NCBI GenBank assembly: GCA_023376005.1
Contig: CM042181.1
Span: 1,576,883-1,640,882 of the forward strand
DNA length: 64,000 nucleotides
From: Doryteuthis pealeii
Lineage: Eukaryota > Mollusca > Cephalopoda > Myopsida > Loliginidae
Direction: 5' to 3'
In this document: positions 42,601-54,040 of the stretch, piece by piece
Layout of the letters: each line of letters starts with the position of its first letter
How positions within the stretch are numbered: position 1 is the first letter of the stretch
Program-made: the position numbers and the translations under genes
Notes under the pieces: generated by a model
Told to the model about the DNA's origin: nothing
Databases searched by the model: none
What the model saw: the letters and a program-made list of their open reading frames with translations, nothing else

Positions 42601-43146
42601 CGACTCCAGCAGACTACGCCTAATCTGCTTCCAGTTCTGGTTGAAACCGATTTTCTAACTAGTCGTGTATTTCTCGTGGCGTGTTCTCTAAGGGTCAGAT
42701 GGGGTTATAACCATTATGGTATTTTTCCAACGGAAATATACGCGCTTACACTCTGATTTGAAAGTCAACAGCCCCTTATTCTAAAAGGTTTGTCAATAAT
42801 TTATACTACCAGATAAATTATGTAACATATAGTGATTAAGAACAATTAAAAAAGAATTTATCAATAATTTACATGAATCCTATCTAGTTAATTCTAAAAT
42901 ATTCGAAAATTGGTTAGCAGTTATTATTATAAACTTATAATTGGTTAGGTTTGACTGTATATATTGCCTTATATTATGTGTAACGTCAGGTGCTCTGACT
43001 TGAATTTAGTGCTTAAGGTTTTTATATCTTTTTATTTACCGTTAGTTTTTAAATCAAAGTAATGGAAGTACGTTCTAAGTATAAAAATCGCAAGACTGAC
43101 CGCACAGGGATTGGGGCACAACAAAGATACAGATCACAATACTATA
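42601..43146. other. Unassigned
   Basis: Beyond the duplication edge. Short open frames but no recognisable domain; AT-rich from 42780. Confidence 0.35.
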
Positions 43147-43763
43147 CCGCCCTGTCGGCTAGGGCGTTAAAATGCACCGACTGCACCTCTCTGTAGAGGG
43201 GTAAGACTCCCCTAATGGGGCCACCTGTTGACCGTGGGTAGCAACCCGTGATGCTTAAGGATAGAACCCTGGTGGATGAGCAGTTCATGACTTGCAATAC
43301 TCCACTTAGGCCCTATCTTGGGCTAGCCGGGCGGTCTCCGATTAATCGACTGTTCCCGTCAAGCCCTAGCACCTATATGATTTTCCCAACCCTATTGCCC
43401 TTATGGCAAGCCCCAACCCCTTTTTATCATATGGGTGCTAGAAGGGGTGGCTGCGGGTCTACATGTCCTGGGAATGACGTTAAACTCTATCTGATGGTGA
43501 GGTTCCAGTTTTGGAGGTTTGGGGAATGTGGAGCACCCCTTCATCACCATTGCTCCCTGGTCCACTCTGACCCGGAGTGATAGTACCTGTTAGGGTCTGA
43601 TCTATGGGTTGAATAGAAAAAACATGAGTTGATAAACAAAATTGTATTAACCATTAAAAATGAAATTATTTCAAAACTTTGTCGGCATTAAACATTTTTG
43701 AATATCAAATTACCAATAGAAGTATTCGGCATAAAATAACCCAAGGGGTTGACATGCCGTAAA
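43147..43763 (+). mobile_element. SINE-A copy
   Basis: Plus-strand copy from CCGCCCTGTCGGCTAGGG. The tail region is longer than usual, with an insertion containing AGTATTCGGCATAAAATAAC, the same form as the tail at 656-720. Confidence 0.7.
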
Positions 43764-43922
43764 ACCAAACCAAACCACATACTATAAGAGACATGATTTC
43801 GTAGGCCACCTTCAAAAGGTAGGCCACATACTATAATGGTACCGAATAAAGTGTACTTCGAACACAGTGAGAAGAGCGACGCTTTTAGAGAAAGGGAGAT
43901 AAGCGATGGTTTGTACTACGAA

Positions 43923-44084
43923 ACGTTTACTGCACTAATATGAAACAGGAATAGAAAATAGAAAATAAATGACATTTAAAATATTTTTAAAAAATACTAT
44001 TTATCAAGAATGAATAAAAAAAACGTCTATGGTATGAAATAACTTAATGATATGACGTAAAATCCAACCGACCAACCGTATTAA
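43923..44084 (+). repeat. Repeat R170 copy 1
   Basis: Block from GAAACGTTTACTGCAC to AAATCCAACCGACCAACC, repeated at 45333-45505. Confidence 0.75.
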
Positions 44085-44104
44085 GTTGATGGTAATGTAA
44101 GGTT

Positions 44105-44450
44105 TAATGCCATACTAAGAACAGAACAACTCTGACAAGGGTGTTAAACATAACATGGACTTTAATACAGGCATATGGAGACATTTATAACATATACAAG
44201 AAATACAAATAAGATACATGTGTGTGAGATCCTGGAGAAGAAAGAGGGGGGAGAGTTTGTAATAGGCGCTTAAATACCACAGACCCCTGGTGGTCAAACT
44301 GGGAACCCAGAAGGAAGATAACTCTTCCAGATCCAAGGGAAGACAATCCCCAACAGTAAGATAAAAGAGGTAAGGCTCTAGATGATTACCAGGCACTCCT
44401 ACTAGGGAGATGCCAAAGGAACTGACCATTTTTTTTATTCCTGTGTGGAA
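44105..44450 (-). mobile_element. LTR-like segment
   Basis: On the minus strand a GGTATTTAAGCGCC TATA-like box (44269-44276) is followed by a CT-rich stretch, then a TATTAAAGTCC polyadenylation-like signal and TGTTTAACACC. This is the usual order of an LTR. Exact ends and a partner LTR were not found, so this is tentative. The 104-codon minus-strand frame through it has no domain. Confidence 0.35.
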
Positions 44451-44623
44451 TCCCAGATTCTCGCTTCCTAGGAGGCTTGATAAATCAAATACTTGAAAAT
44501 AACGGCTCTTGGCAACTTACACTTTTTCGTCTATGTTTTTTTTTTTACTTGGTCTGAAAATCATATAAGCGAGAACTCGATTCTTACCGTGTGCCTTTGA
44601 TTTTATGTCTTCGCTACCCTCAC

Positions 44624-44626
<3 letters not shown>

Positions 44627-44711
<85 letters not shown>
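44627..44711. repeat. (CA)n(TA)n microsatellite
   Basis: CA tract passing into a TA tract, directly left of a foldback copy. Confidence 0.95.
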
Positions 44712-44715
<4 letters not shown>

Positions 44716-44756
44716 GTAAGTAAACAAACAATGTGTTTATTTTTTATATGGCTTTT

Positions 44757-44995
44757 TTAGCCGACAATTTTTGGAGGATATGTGCTTAATTGAAGTCATA
44801 CCTAATTTGAAAATTAATTAGTTGATAATTAATGAATTTAGGCGGGCATATATGTTCAAATGTAAGACTAAACAAATCTAGAAAATGTCATGCAGGTTGA
44901 AATGTGCATTCAAGGATTGACATTTTCTCGATTTGTTTAGCCTTACATTTGAACAAATATGCCCGCCTAAATTCATTAATTATCAACTATTATTA
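44757..44995. repeat. Foldback F2, second copy
   Basis: GGAGGATATGTGCTTAATTG and GGCGGGCATATATGTTC as in 1326-1632, mirrored on the right by TTTGAACAAATATGCCCGCC. The outer part of the right arm is missing. Confidence 0.8.
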
Positions 44996-45179
44996 ATGGT
45001 AAGATAACAAACATCAATACATTTCACCCCCCCTAATTAGGCTACATTGTTTTCAATATTATAATTTGTGAAAGTAAATTATGTAACATTCTTTTCTGTC
45101 CCACAAAAACAAACAAAATATCAGACAACTATTTTGTAGTCTAAAGTTGAATAAAGTATCTTATCCACATTCTTTATTT

Positions 45180-45650
45180 TCTGTCAGATTACCTCATTAA
45201 CACTACGGAGCTTACACCGAGGTGATTTTTTACCAGTGAAATCATGATTGAGGGAATTCAAACGGAGATAATTGTAGACTTCTTTAATTACAACAGGTAG
45301 GTTTATGAGCAGTCCATGGCCTTTTGTATTACGAAACGTTTACTGCACTAAAATAAAACAGGAATAGAAAATAGAAAATAAACGACTTTTTAAAATATGT
45401 GTTTAAAAAGCAGTATTCATCAAGAATAAATAAAATAAAACGTATATGGTATAAAATAACTTAAAGCTGGTTGATATGACGTAAAATCCAACCGACCAAC
45501 CGTAGGGGCGCCTGTCAGATTATATCATTAACACTACGGAGCTTACACCGAGGTGATTTTTTACCAATGAAATCATGAATGAGGGAATTCCACCTGCGAT
45601 AATTGTAGACTTCTTTAATTACAACAGGTAGATTTATGAGCAGTCCATGG
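45180..45650 (+). repeat. Direct repeats and R170 copy 2
   Basis: The segment CATTAACACTACGGAGC..ACAACAGGTAG occurs at about 45195-45300 and again at about 45528-45630. Between them is the second R170 copy (45333-45505). Confidence 0.75.
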
Positions 45651-46805
45651 CCTGCAACACTCAAATTTGACCCTTACTTGGGCTAAACTGGCGGTCGGAG
45701 AGGCCATTTACTATCAATGTTAAGGTCAAGCCCTAGTACCTATATGATAGTCTCGACCCTGTTGCCTTATTGCAAGCCCCAACCTTTTTATAATATGGGT
45801 GCTGGAAGGCAGTGGCTGAGGGTCTTCATATCTTGGGTACGACGATGGTGAGGTTCCAGGTTTGGGGAGTGTGGAGCACCCCTTCATCACCATTGCTCCC
45901 TGATCCACTCTGACTCGGATTGATAGTACCTTTTAAGGTCACATTTATCGGTTAAATAGAAAATGTTTATAAAAAAATTGATTATCCATTAAGAATGAAT
46001 TTATTTCAAAACTTTGTCGGCATTAAATGACCCACTGAGCTTGATATGCCGTAAAACACAACCAAATCGATTTGGTCTTACTTAGGCTAGACGAGCGGTC
46101 GGAGATGCCCCATTCGATCAATCGGCTGGTCACCTCAATCCCTAGCATCTATATGATTGTCCTAACCCTATTGCCCTTATGACAAACCCCAACTTTTTTT
46201 TGCTGTAGGAGGATTGTTTTCATTGCTTTAATTACCATCTATGAATTGTCTTGAATCGTTCACTAGCCCTGTCGGCTGGGGATTTAGAATATGATGACTG
46301 CACTTCGGCAGAGAGATAAGACCCCTTCCTCAACGGGGTCACCAGTGGCTGATGGTGAAGTTCCAGGTTTGGGGAATGTGGAGCACTCCTTCATCACCAT
46401 TGCTCCCTGGTCCACTTTTTTTTTAGCTGTAGGAGGATTGTTTTCACTGTTTTAATTACCATCTATGAATTGTCTTGAATCGCTCACCGGCCCTGTAGAC
46501 TGGGGATTTAGAATCTGCTGATTGCACCTCGGTAGAGGGATAAGACCCCTTCCTCAATGGGGTCACCAGTGGATGAGGGTCTTAATGTCTGAAGTTCCAG
46601 GTTTGGGGAATGTGGTGCACCCCTTTATCACCATTGCTCCCTGGTCCACTTTGACCTGGAGTGGTAGTACCTGCTAGGGTCCTATCTATGGATTAAATAG
46701 AAAAATGTGTTTATAAAAAAATTGATTATCGATTAAGAATGAATTTATTTCAAAAACTTTATCGGCATTAAATGACCCACTGAGGTTGATATGCCGTAAA
46801 ACAAA
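45651..46805 (+). mobile_element. Cluster of truncated SINE-A copies
   Basis: Partial plus-strand copies at about 45651-46058, 46075-46200, 46265-46410 and 46490-46805. Two units share GTAGGAGGATTGTTTTCA..TTTAATTACCATC upstream of the SINE head, which implies local duplication of the insertion with its flank. Confidence 0.65.
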
Positions 46806-46869
46806 AGCAAAATAGTAGATCTGAATGTCCTCACTTGTTTAAATTTTGTTTTCTCAGAACAAATTTAGG

Positions 46870-47335
46870 ATATGTCTGATAAAAAGTTGGTATTGTTGCA
46901 GATTGACTGTTTGTTTTGCGCGGGAAGTCGAAAAGACAAAGAAAATTGAACAGGGAAAACAATAGATATGCGAGACAGAAATCTTAGTATAACAAAAGAG
47001 GTGTGACAAAGGACTCATCTGGACAAACGCGAATTTGAACAAAGAGAAAGGACTTCCGGTCAAGGAACAAAAGAATGTGTGGGCGGTCGTCAGTACTTAA
47101 GCGGTTATCAGCCCAGCCCAGAGGAGAGACCCGAAGAGACGGCGAAGAAAGCAGAAGGGTCTGACCGTCGATACGGTCGGGCGCTGCTAGCGAGCAGTGA
47201 GGCTCGCCCACCACCTTCCACCACATAAGTAGTCGTAGTGTCATTTTCCGTGCCCGCCACTCACCTACCACACACCGAAGAAAATAAAGAAGAGTCATCT
47301 TTTATATACGCGTATCTGTTGTTATTGAAGTAGCT
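46870..47335 (+). mobile_element. LTR-like GC-richer segment
   Basis: A TACTTAAGCGG TATA-like box at about 47093 is followed by purine-rich leader sequence, AATAAA at 47283-47288 and TGTTGTTATTGAAG. This resembles an LTR promoter to polyadenylation region. No paired copy in the window. Confidence 0.3.
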
Positions 47336-47462
47336 TACTACTAGCATACCTGGCTAGTGGGTTAGTGACGATATCCGCTACTAACATACACGAATTTAGC
47401 GGCGTGAATTCGAGGCCAGTATGCAACAGTATTTTCCATAAATGCAATACAGTAGAGACAAT

Positions 47463-47640
47463 CATGTAGTTTCTAGGGCGTGACGTAACCAATCGATTGA
47501 TCAGAGAGACCTCCTCGACCACTGTTTAGCCTAATTAATTGTAATGGGGACTTTTGCATGATATGGACTGCTCATCCATCAGGATTCCACCCTTAAGTAT
47601 CGTGGTTCACTATCCACAGCCTACAGGTGACCCAATTGGA
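47463..47640 (-). mobile_element. SINE-A fragment
   Basis: Diverged minus-strand head half (CTAGGGCGTGACGTAACC, CAGGATTCCACCCTTAAG). Confidence 0.5.
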
Positions 47641-47724
47641 AAGAAGTCATATTCATATTCAGTCGAAAGAGCTAAATAAATAAGGACACAAAGTGTGTAA
47701 CACTAAATGTGTAACACTAAGCTT

Positions 47725-48442
47725 ATTCTAATTGTTACATTTTTAGGGGTAAAATATTCATTAGACGAATATTTTATATGTCTTTAACACGACAGGAAAT
47801 TCAGAAAAAAACAAGCAATTAAGAACTGAGTTTATTTTTTAACATATGTAAAATATATTATAGAAAAATAAAAGTATGTTTCCAAACACTGTTACGTTTA
47901 AAGTTACATTTTAAGAGAATATTTTAATTGTAAACAGAAAAACATTTTCTTAAATAAATAAACATTCTAATTGTTACATTTTTAGGGGTAAAATATTCAT
48001 TAGACGAATATTTTATATGTCTTTAACACGACAGGAAATTCAGAAAAAAACAAGCAATTAAGAACCGAGTTTATTTTTTAACATATGTAAAATATATCAT
48101 AGAAAAATAAAAGTATGTTTCCAAACACTGTTACGTTAAAGTTACATTTTAAGAGAATATTTTAATTGTAAACAGAAAAACATTTTCTTAAATAAATAAA
48201 CATTCTAATTGTTACATTTTTAGGGGTAAAATATTCATTAGACGAATATTTATATGTCTTTAACACGACAGGAAATTCAGAAAAAACAAGCAATTAAGAA
48301 CTGAGTTTATTTTTTAACATATGTAAAATATATTATAGAAAAATAAAAGTATGTTTCCAAACACTGTTACGTTTAAAGTTACATTTTAAGAGAATATTTT
48401 AATTGTAAACTGAAAAAACATTTTCTTAAATAAATAAACATT
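47725..48442 (+). repeat. Three tandem copies of a 238-bp unit
   Basis: Units start at 47725, 47964 and 48202 (ATTCTAATTGTTACATTTT). They differ by only a few bases. AT-rich, non-coding. Confidence 0.95.
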
Positions 48443-48552
48443 GTAATATATGATACAGGTTCAAGTTGAGGTGCTTTTTAATATTTTAATTGTTTTTTAT
48501 GTTTGTTTTTTTTTGTTTTGTTTTTTCAGTCTCTATATCTCTTTCTCACCCA

Positions 48553-48695
48553 TAGATGATATACGATTCAAACTCATTCGGTCTATCTTGTACCTTGCAA
48601 TTAAGTCGGAGACACCGGCATTCGGTTAAGCTCCTTGAATCCGGGGCCGATGCTAACACCAACATTACTTCCAACGGTTTTCGGTTGCATCTTTA
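48553..48695 (+). pseudogene. FEM-1-like C-terminal fragment
   Basis: Reads DDIRFKLIRSILYLAIKSE, aligning to SEDIRLKFHRSILHHIIK of G3, then after a frameshift SVKLLESGADANTN, aligning to IKLFLQCGADANSRD. An old, diverged fragment of the same family, preceded by a T-rich CAG stretch that could once have been an acceptor. Confidence 0.6.
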
Positions 48696-48957
48696 ATGTC
48701 TGATTTGAGACATGACAAATGCTTCAGACAATTTTCATTTTACGTTCGTATTTGCATAAATCTCGAGGAAAGCTATCGACGAAAAACCCGGATCGTGTTA
48801 TCATCAAAATGCGTTTGCGAATAATATAAAACGGACCCTACTCTCTGCGTTAAATTAAGCAATGGCCCCCACTTCTATGCTAGTCAAATTTACCTTCCTT
48901 TAACTTGACTTATCTAACCTTTGACATTTTCTAATCTATAATGTAATTGTGTTGCGT
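48696..48957. other. Unassigned
   Basis: No gene or repeat recognised. Confidence 0.35.
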
Positions 48958-49257
48958 TTGAGACGCCCCTGTGTAACGGTTATTCTCGTATGAAATGGAT
49001 ACTGGCGACCCGAGTTCAAATCATGGACGAGGCTGTTTTTTTAAATATATTTCTTGATCTTATCCCTGCTTCCATATACCAACAAATGTCCTGAAGATGA
49101 TCTAATTAATAGATCGAAACACTGCAGTGTTTGCCAATAAACTCACCACTTAACTCATTTAAACCTGTGTTTTTTTCATTCTTTCTTAATATACTACACA
49201 CCGTCGGATTCACTTCCTTTCTTCACATGATTATATATATATATATATATATATATG
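48958..49257 (+). mobile_element. tRNA-headed SINE ending in a hammerhead-like motif
   Basis: Head CCCTGTGTAACGGTTATTC with B box CCGAGTTCAAATCATGG. Near 49092 come CTGAAGA, T, GATCT/AGATC stem II, GAAA and the palindromic CACTGCAGTG, then TT. The 3' end is ACCGTCGGATTCACTTCC followed by a TA tract. This joins three signals (tRNA head, hammerhead-like core, shared end motif) in one element. Confidence 0.6.
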
Positions 49258-49590
49258 AAAATAAAATGGAAATTAATCCGACAGTATGAATAAGATATAA
49301 TGAAAAAAACAAACGATGTTTACAACTGAAATAGGCTCATCAAAAGAGAAAGTGTGCAAACCGTTTCGGGGCCAAATCTCTTGACGGTTTAAAAAGCAAC
49401 ACCCGGCCCATCCTCAACTAATATGAGGACCCTATTGCATTATAATGTATCAACCGCACGTCGGTCGGTCATCAACAAAAATAAGACGGGAAAAAAGACC
49501 GTTAGTAAAAACAGAACGCTGCTAGTCAAACGTTGGAATTAATCAAAAAAAAAAATCAAAAATAAAATGAATTTTATTTAAAAATAAAAT

Positions 49591-49875
49591 GAATCTCATT
49601 TTTAATTTTGAAAATAATCAGAAGCATTATAGTAATGAAATAAGACTCAAAAAAGTCTGATGTAAAGTTATAGAAAAGTGTAAAATATGTATAAAAAGTG
49701 TATATAGAATATCAAAATTATTGTAATACAATCCAACTGTAAAATAAGTAGCCCACTTTTATAGGTAAATCCGTGGTGTTAATGGATATCATCAAAACTT
49801 TACATCAGACTTTTTTGAGTCTTATTTTATTACTATAATGCTTCTGATTATTTTCAAAATTAAAAATGAGATTCA
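49591..49875. repeat. Foldback element F7
   Basis: Arms of about 80 bp (49591-49670 and 49796-49875), left end GAATCTCATTTTTAATTTTG, near-perfect. The middle is AT-rich. The stretch to its left (49263-49590) starts with the reversed end motif AATTAATCCGACAG. Confidence 0.85.
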
Positions 49876-49929
49876 GTAGCTATTTTTATTCAAGTTTTTT
49901 TAGGTGTACCTAACAGAAGGTTTTAACGT

Positions 49930-50075
49930 CTATGGACAGAAGAATAGAACGATAATTTACCCGAGAACTGTCAGATTCATGCTCGGGAGATTCTGGGGTT
50001 TTCCGAGGAATTAACCCCCAGAAACAGAATTGGAAAATCTATTAAGCAATCTTTTACATAGGGGCACTGGCAGAG
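49930..50075 (+). pseudogene. FEM-1-like internal gene fragment
   Basis: Reads NLPENCQIHAREI, then after a shift ELENLLSNLLH and a stop, matching NLPKNCPIPTNAI and ELENLQGNLLH of G3. It shares CGAGGAATTAACCCC and CTCGGGAGATTCTGG with the tandem fragments at 20350-21340, in opposite orientation. Confidence 0.65.
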
Positions 50076-50210
50076 GCCACTGTGATCCCACAAAAACGTC
50101 AACAACAACAAAAAAGGTTTGCTTTTTAATATCTTAATAGTTTTTATTTCAATCGCTATATCTCTTTCTCAGATATAATACACATTGATAAAAGCATAAA
50201 TATATTTTTC

Positions 50211-50695
50211 CGCCCTGTCGGCTGGGGCGTTAGATTGCACCGACTGCACCTCTGCAGAGGGGTAAGACTCTCCCAATGGGGCCACCTATTGGCTGCGGGT
50301 GGCGACTCGTGATGCTTAAGGATAGAACCCGAGTGGTTGAGCAGTCCATGACTTTCAATACTCCACTTTAGGCTTTTCTTGGGCTAGACGGGCGGTCGGA
50401 GTGGCCCCCTCCGATCAATTGGCTAGTCACGTCAAGCCCTAGCACCTATATGATTGCCCTAACCCTGCTCTTATAGCAAGCCCCACCACTTTTTATTATA
50501 TGGGTGCTAGAAGGTGGTAGCTGAGGGTCTACCTGTCCTGGGAATTACATTAAACTCTATCTAATGGTGAGGTTCCAGTTTTGGAGGCTTGGGGAATGTG
50601 GAGCATTCCTTCATCACCATTACTCCCTGGTCCACTCTGACCCGGAGTGGTAGTACCTGTTAGGGTCCCATCTATAGGTTGAATAGAAAAACAAG
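50211..50695 (+). mobile_element. SINE-A copy, tail truncated
   Basis: Plus strand from CCGCCCTGTCGGCTGGGG to GTTGAATAGAAAAACAAG, then abuts a LINE fragment. Confidence 0.7.
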
Positions 50696-50699
50696 TTTA

Positions 50700-50850
50700 A
50701 CCGATATTCTTTGCTGCCTCTTTCAGGCTATGTAGTAGTAATTCCGCCAGTGCATCTCCAAGAAGTGCAAGGTCATCAGCATAGTCTGCATCTGTGACTG
50801 TTTGTGCGGGTGTAGCATATTTGGCGCGCCTTACTCGGAACATCATATTT
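50700..50850 (-). pseudogene. LINE reverse-transcriptase fragment (YADD)
   Basis: Minus strand, open for about 50 codons: FRVRRAKYATPAQ, TDADYADDLALLGD, LLLHSLKEAAKNIG. DYADDLAL is the catalytic motif of non-LTR reverse transcriptases, here with RTE/CR1-like surroundings. Both ends are cut, the right one close to Helitron H9. Confidence 0.75.
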
Positions 50851-50876
50851 GTGGCCAGAAAGAAACCTTAATAGGA

Positions 50877-51516
50877 CTAGCAAATATATGCACCCTCCGA
50901 GTGCAAGTATTTAAGTTTTACTATATTAAAATATCATATTAAATTATAAAGGCTAATGAAACTGAATAAGAATTCAGATAAAAAGATTTTGAACAGAGGG
51001 GGTATGATTGAAAAATAGAACAACTTTGAAATTAACTCTTCCATCATTTTCCCTTACTCCCGTCTTTCATTGGTAAATTTTCCTAATTTAACTATTTAGT
51101 TAAAATAGGAAGTAAAGAATAATATTACAGTATTTCTTCTTGTTTATGGATTTCTTTTAAGATTTATCCCCGAGATTTTTGCTCATATTAATTAATATAA
51201 AACCAAACAATTAGAAATCAATAATACTAAGCATATATTTATTGAAATCAATTTTTTAAGATCAATATGCAAATTAGCCTCCCAATTCACACTGTAAACC
51301 GCTATTTTTTTGTATATATAAATACAATTGCATGTTATTAGTATGTAGATATGGTCAACAGTCTTAATGATGTAAAACAATTTTATTAATAATTGAGGCT
51401 TAAATAAAAATAAAATCATGGAGAATGTGATGTAAATAACAAAGGGAATTGTGACTTGAATAGTAATATAGTTTCGGTTACAGACAGAAAAACACACAAT
51501 CTCCATTATAATAGGA
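50877..51516 (-). mobile_element. Helitron-1 copy H9
   Basis: 640 bp, minus orientation; CTAG at 50877, hairpin arms GCACCC and GAGTGC, right end AATAGGA|T. Confidence 0.87.
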
Positions 51517-51699
51517 TGTAGCATGATTCTCAGACCTTACGGAAGTGGGCAAGCAAGAGGATAATGGAATTCTCATTATCATCTGTGACTCGGTTCAATA
51601 GCCAGGAAGTCTTGTATTTTCCTGTTAAAATTTATTTTGATTGATTTATCAGACGAAGGGATAGTTGACCCGTTGACCTCTTAAATGACACGTGCAATT

Positions 51700-51971
51700 T
51701 GGTAGAACAGTTAGAACATTCTAAAGGTTCAACGATGTTCTAGAAAGTTCCACACTCATTTCTATATAATGAGGGAACCTTAGATCTTGAAGACAGTGGG
51801 GTTACGGAATTTTCCGAGGACAGTCGAGTAGGTAGTTTGGCCGGGTTAGTCAGAGGCGAGCGACTGAGGTCCTGGATCAAGATTGGTGTCGCTGATATAT
51901 GAAGCCTGATAATTGGTACTGACTGTTGGAACGAATTTAAGAACATTACTAAAAGCATATCTGTTAAAGAA

Positions 51972-52012
<41 letters not shown>

Positions 52013-52060
52013 GTTAAGAAGCCGAAATTGAATAAATTAAGTCATTAAAAAAGAAACCAA
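51700..52060 (+). promoter_or_regulatory. Heat-shock-element and TATA module
   Basis: A perfect three-unit heat-shock element (gTTCtaGAAagTTCc, 51737-51751), with another GAAcaTTC at 51714-51721, lies 12 bp upstream of a TATATAAT box (51763-51770). Downstream is leader-like sequence and a TC microsatellite (51976-52010), then AATAAATTAAG. It could be the promoter of an LTR element or of a lost gene; no coding exon is seen after it. Confidence 0.4.
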
Positions 52061-52069
52061 AAGTTTGTT

Positions 52070-52868
52070 GTCAACTTTATTCTACTACAAAAAATACTAC
52101 GAATCTTATGAATGAAACATACCAGTGGAGATAAAGTTAATTGACCGCAGCGAAGAACCACTTGACTTGTATGTTCATACTCTGACCATAAACAACGTAG
52201 TGTGGAAAAATTATTTTGGGGTCGGCTGACTAGCGAACAAAGGACTGCTAGATCTGTGTGTAACCAACAAGCCAACGTGCCGACTCCTGATACACGACTT
52301 GTACAAGTCCTGATAGTGCAGTGAAAAAGCCCACAACGTTACAGCGGGATATCGCCTGCTTCTTTTTTTTTTTTAGTGTGAAACCTTTTTCTTTTATGGT
52401 ATATAATGATGTTCTAAGAGTATTTACGAGGATTCATTGGAGCCCCTTTTCTCCGTAGCTGGCTATTTCGGACGAAAGAAAGAAACAAATACAATATAAA
52501 ATGCAGAAACTTGTATTATCAAAAGGCACAGAAATATTGTTGCAAATTTTAATGGTATTTGCTACAGGACTTATCTGTGAGGTTGAATACTGTTCGTTAG
52601 AGAAGTGGTGATAACAGGGAGTATTTTGGTCGCTGGTTGGAATGTTGTTAAGACGCTTCGTCAGGTCGTTTCTCGTTCTTCAGCCTTCTGTTAGTGTTGT
52701 ATACCCTTTCTTTCCTTTTTACTTCTATTTTTTCTTTGCTCATCTTTGGTATCTTACGTTCTTCTTCCAGCGTCTGGACCTAGTCTTGGGGACTTCGTGT
52801 CTGGTCTTCTATTTCTATGCTCTTGCGGGTTGGTCGTCTTTGAATCATTTCTTCTTCTAGGTCAGTCT
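52070..52868. other. Unassigned, possible retroelement internal sequence
   Basis: No domain found. The last part (52640-52868) lies directly outside the CA end of the LTR-like segment and may be retrotransposon leader or gag remnant on the minus strand. Confidence 0.25.
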
Positions 52869-53167
52869 TGTTGCCAAGACATTCATCAACCACAAAACCA
52901 TATTATTTATTTAAACCTTTATTTACTAAACTAACATCATCCTCTAACTAACACAGCGCGCGTGTGCATGAGCCCAGCTAAAGCAGATATATCTTCTCTG
53001 CCTGACGTCCAAGCTGAAACTTAGAGCCAACCAGGTCCCACGTGACTTCACGTATTTCGCGGGCTTTCTGTAATATTCCATGGAAAGTCCCGCCCGTGAT
53101 ATGAAAAGGGGACATCCCTTCAGAAATACAGGGGGTTGACAATAATTTATGCATAGATTATGTAACA
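52869..53167 (-). mobile_element. Putative LTR
   Basis: Minus strand TGTTACATAATC...GGCAACA, 299 bp, with AATAAAGGTTTAAATAAATA near the end. Its start matches that of 11818-12141. Paired LTR and protein domains not found. Confidence 0.4.
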
Positions 53168-53282
53168 TTAGTATGCTATTGTATCATCCTTAGAGAGTTT
53201 GCTGATACAATACCTTAAAATGGTTGCTGGTGGTAGAGTTCTGTAGAAACTTATTTTCACGTCCTTCTCTGTTAACTGTTCT

Positions 53283-54040
53283 GTGATAAATGAAGTCTAG
53301 GGATCGCTTATTTTTTGCGACTTCCCTCGTTGACTGCTCCCTGATAAGTGAAGTCTAGGGATCGCTTATTTTTTGCGACTTCCCTCGTTGACTGCTCCCT
53401 GATAAGTGAAGTCTAGGGATCGCTTATTTTTTGCGACTTCCCTCGTTGACTGTCCCTGATAAGTGAAGTCTAGGGATCGCTTATTTTTTGCGACTTCCTC
53501 GTTGACTGTTCCGTGATAAGTGAAGTCTAGGGATCGCTTATTTTTGCGACTTCCCTCGTTGACTGCTCCCTGATAAGTGAAGTCTAGGGATCGCTTATTT
53601 TTTGCGACTTCCCTCGTTGACTGTTCCGTGATAAGTGAAGTCTAGGGATCGCTTATTTTTTGCGACTTCCCTCGTTGACTGCTGAGGTAGGGGATGCTAT
53701 TTTAGAAGCTTTTCGCCTGGGTAACGGTTCCTTAAATGACGTGATAAGTGAAGTCTAGGGATCGCTTATTTTTTGCGACTTCCCTCGTTGACTGCTCCCT
53801 GATAAGTGAAGTCTAGGGATCGCTTATTTTTTGCGACTTCCCTCGTTGACTGCTCCCTGATAAGTGAAGTCTAGGGATCGCTTATTTTTTGCGACTTCCC
53901 TCGTTGACTGTTTCGTGATAAGTGAAGTCTAGGGATCGCTTTATTTTTTGCGACTTCCCTCGTTGACTGCTCCCTGATAACTGAGGTAGGGGATGCTATT
54001 TTAGAAGCTTTTCGCCTGGGTAACGGTTCCTTTAAATGAC
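53283..54040 (+). repeat. 58-bp tandem array with spacer units
   Basis: About eleven copies of GATAAGTGAAGTCTAGGGAT..GCGACTTCCCTCGTTGACTG in two blocks (53283-53675 and 53741-53980). Each block is followed by the same roughly 60-bp spacer starting CTGAGGTAGGGGATGC. Each unit contains the inverted pair GAAGTC/GACTTC around TCGCTTATTTTTTGCGA. Confidence 0.95.

Noticed and set aside
44115..44429. 104-codon minus-strand frame
   Set aside because: Better explained as part of an LTR-like segment with TATA and polyadenylation-like signals.
49360..49400. CCCGAAACGGTTTGC as a further hammerhead
   Set aside because: No CUGANGA half and no pairing stems on the minus strand.
51192..51524. 110-codon minus-strand frame
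   Set aside because: Lies wholly in Helitron H9; equivalent frames in other copies have different stops.
53283..54040. CRISPR array
   Set aside because: The 58-bp units are contiguous without variable spacers, and the genome is eukaryotic.
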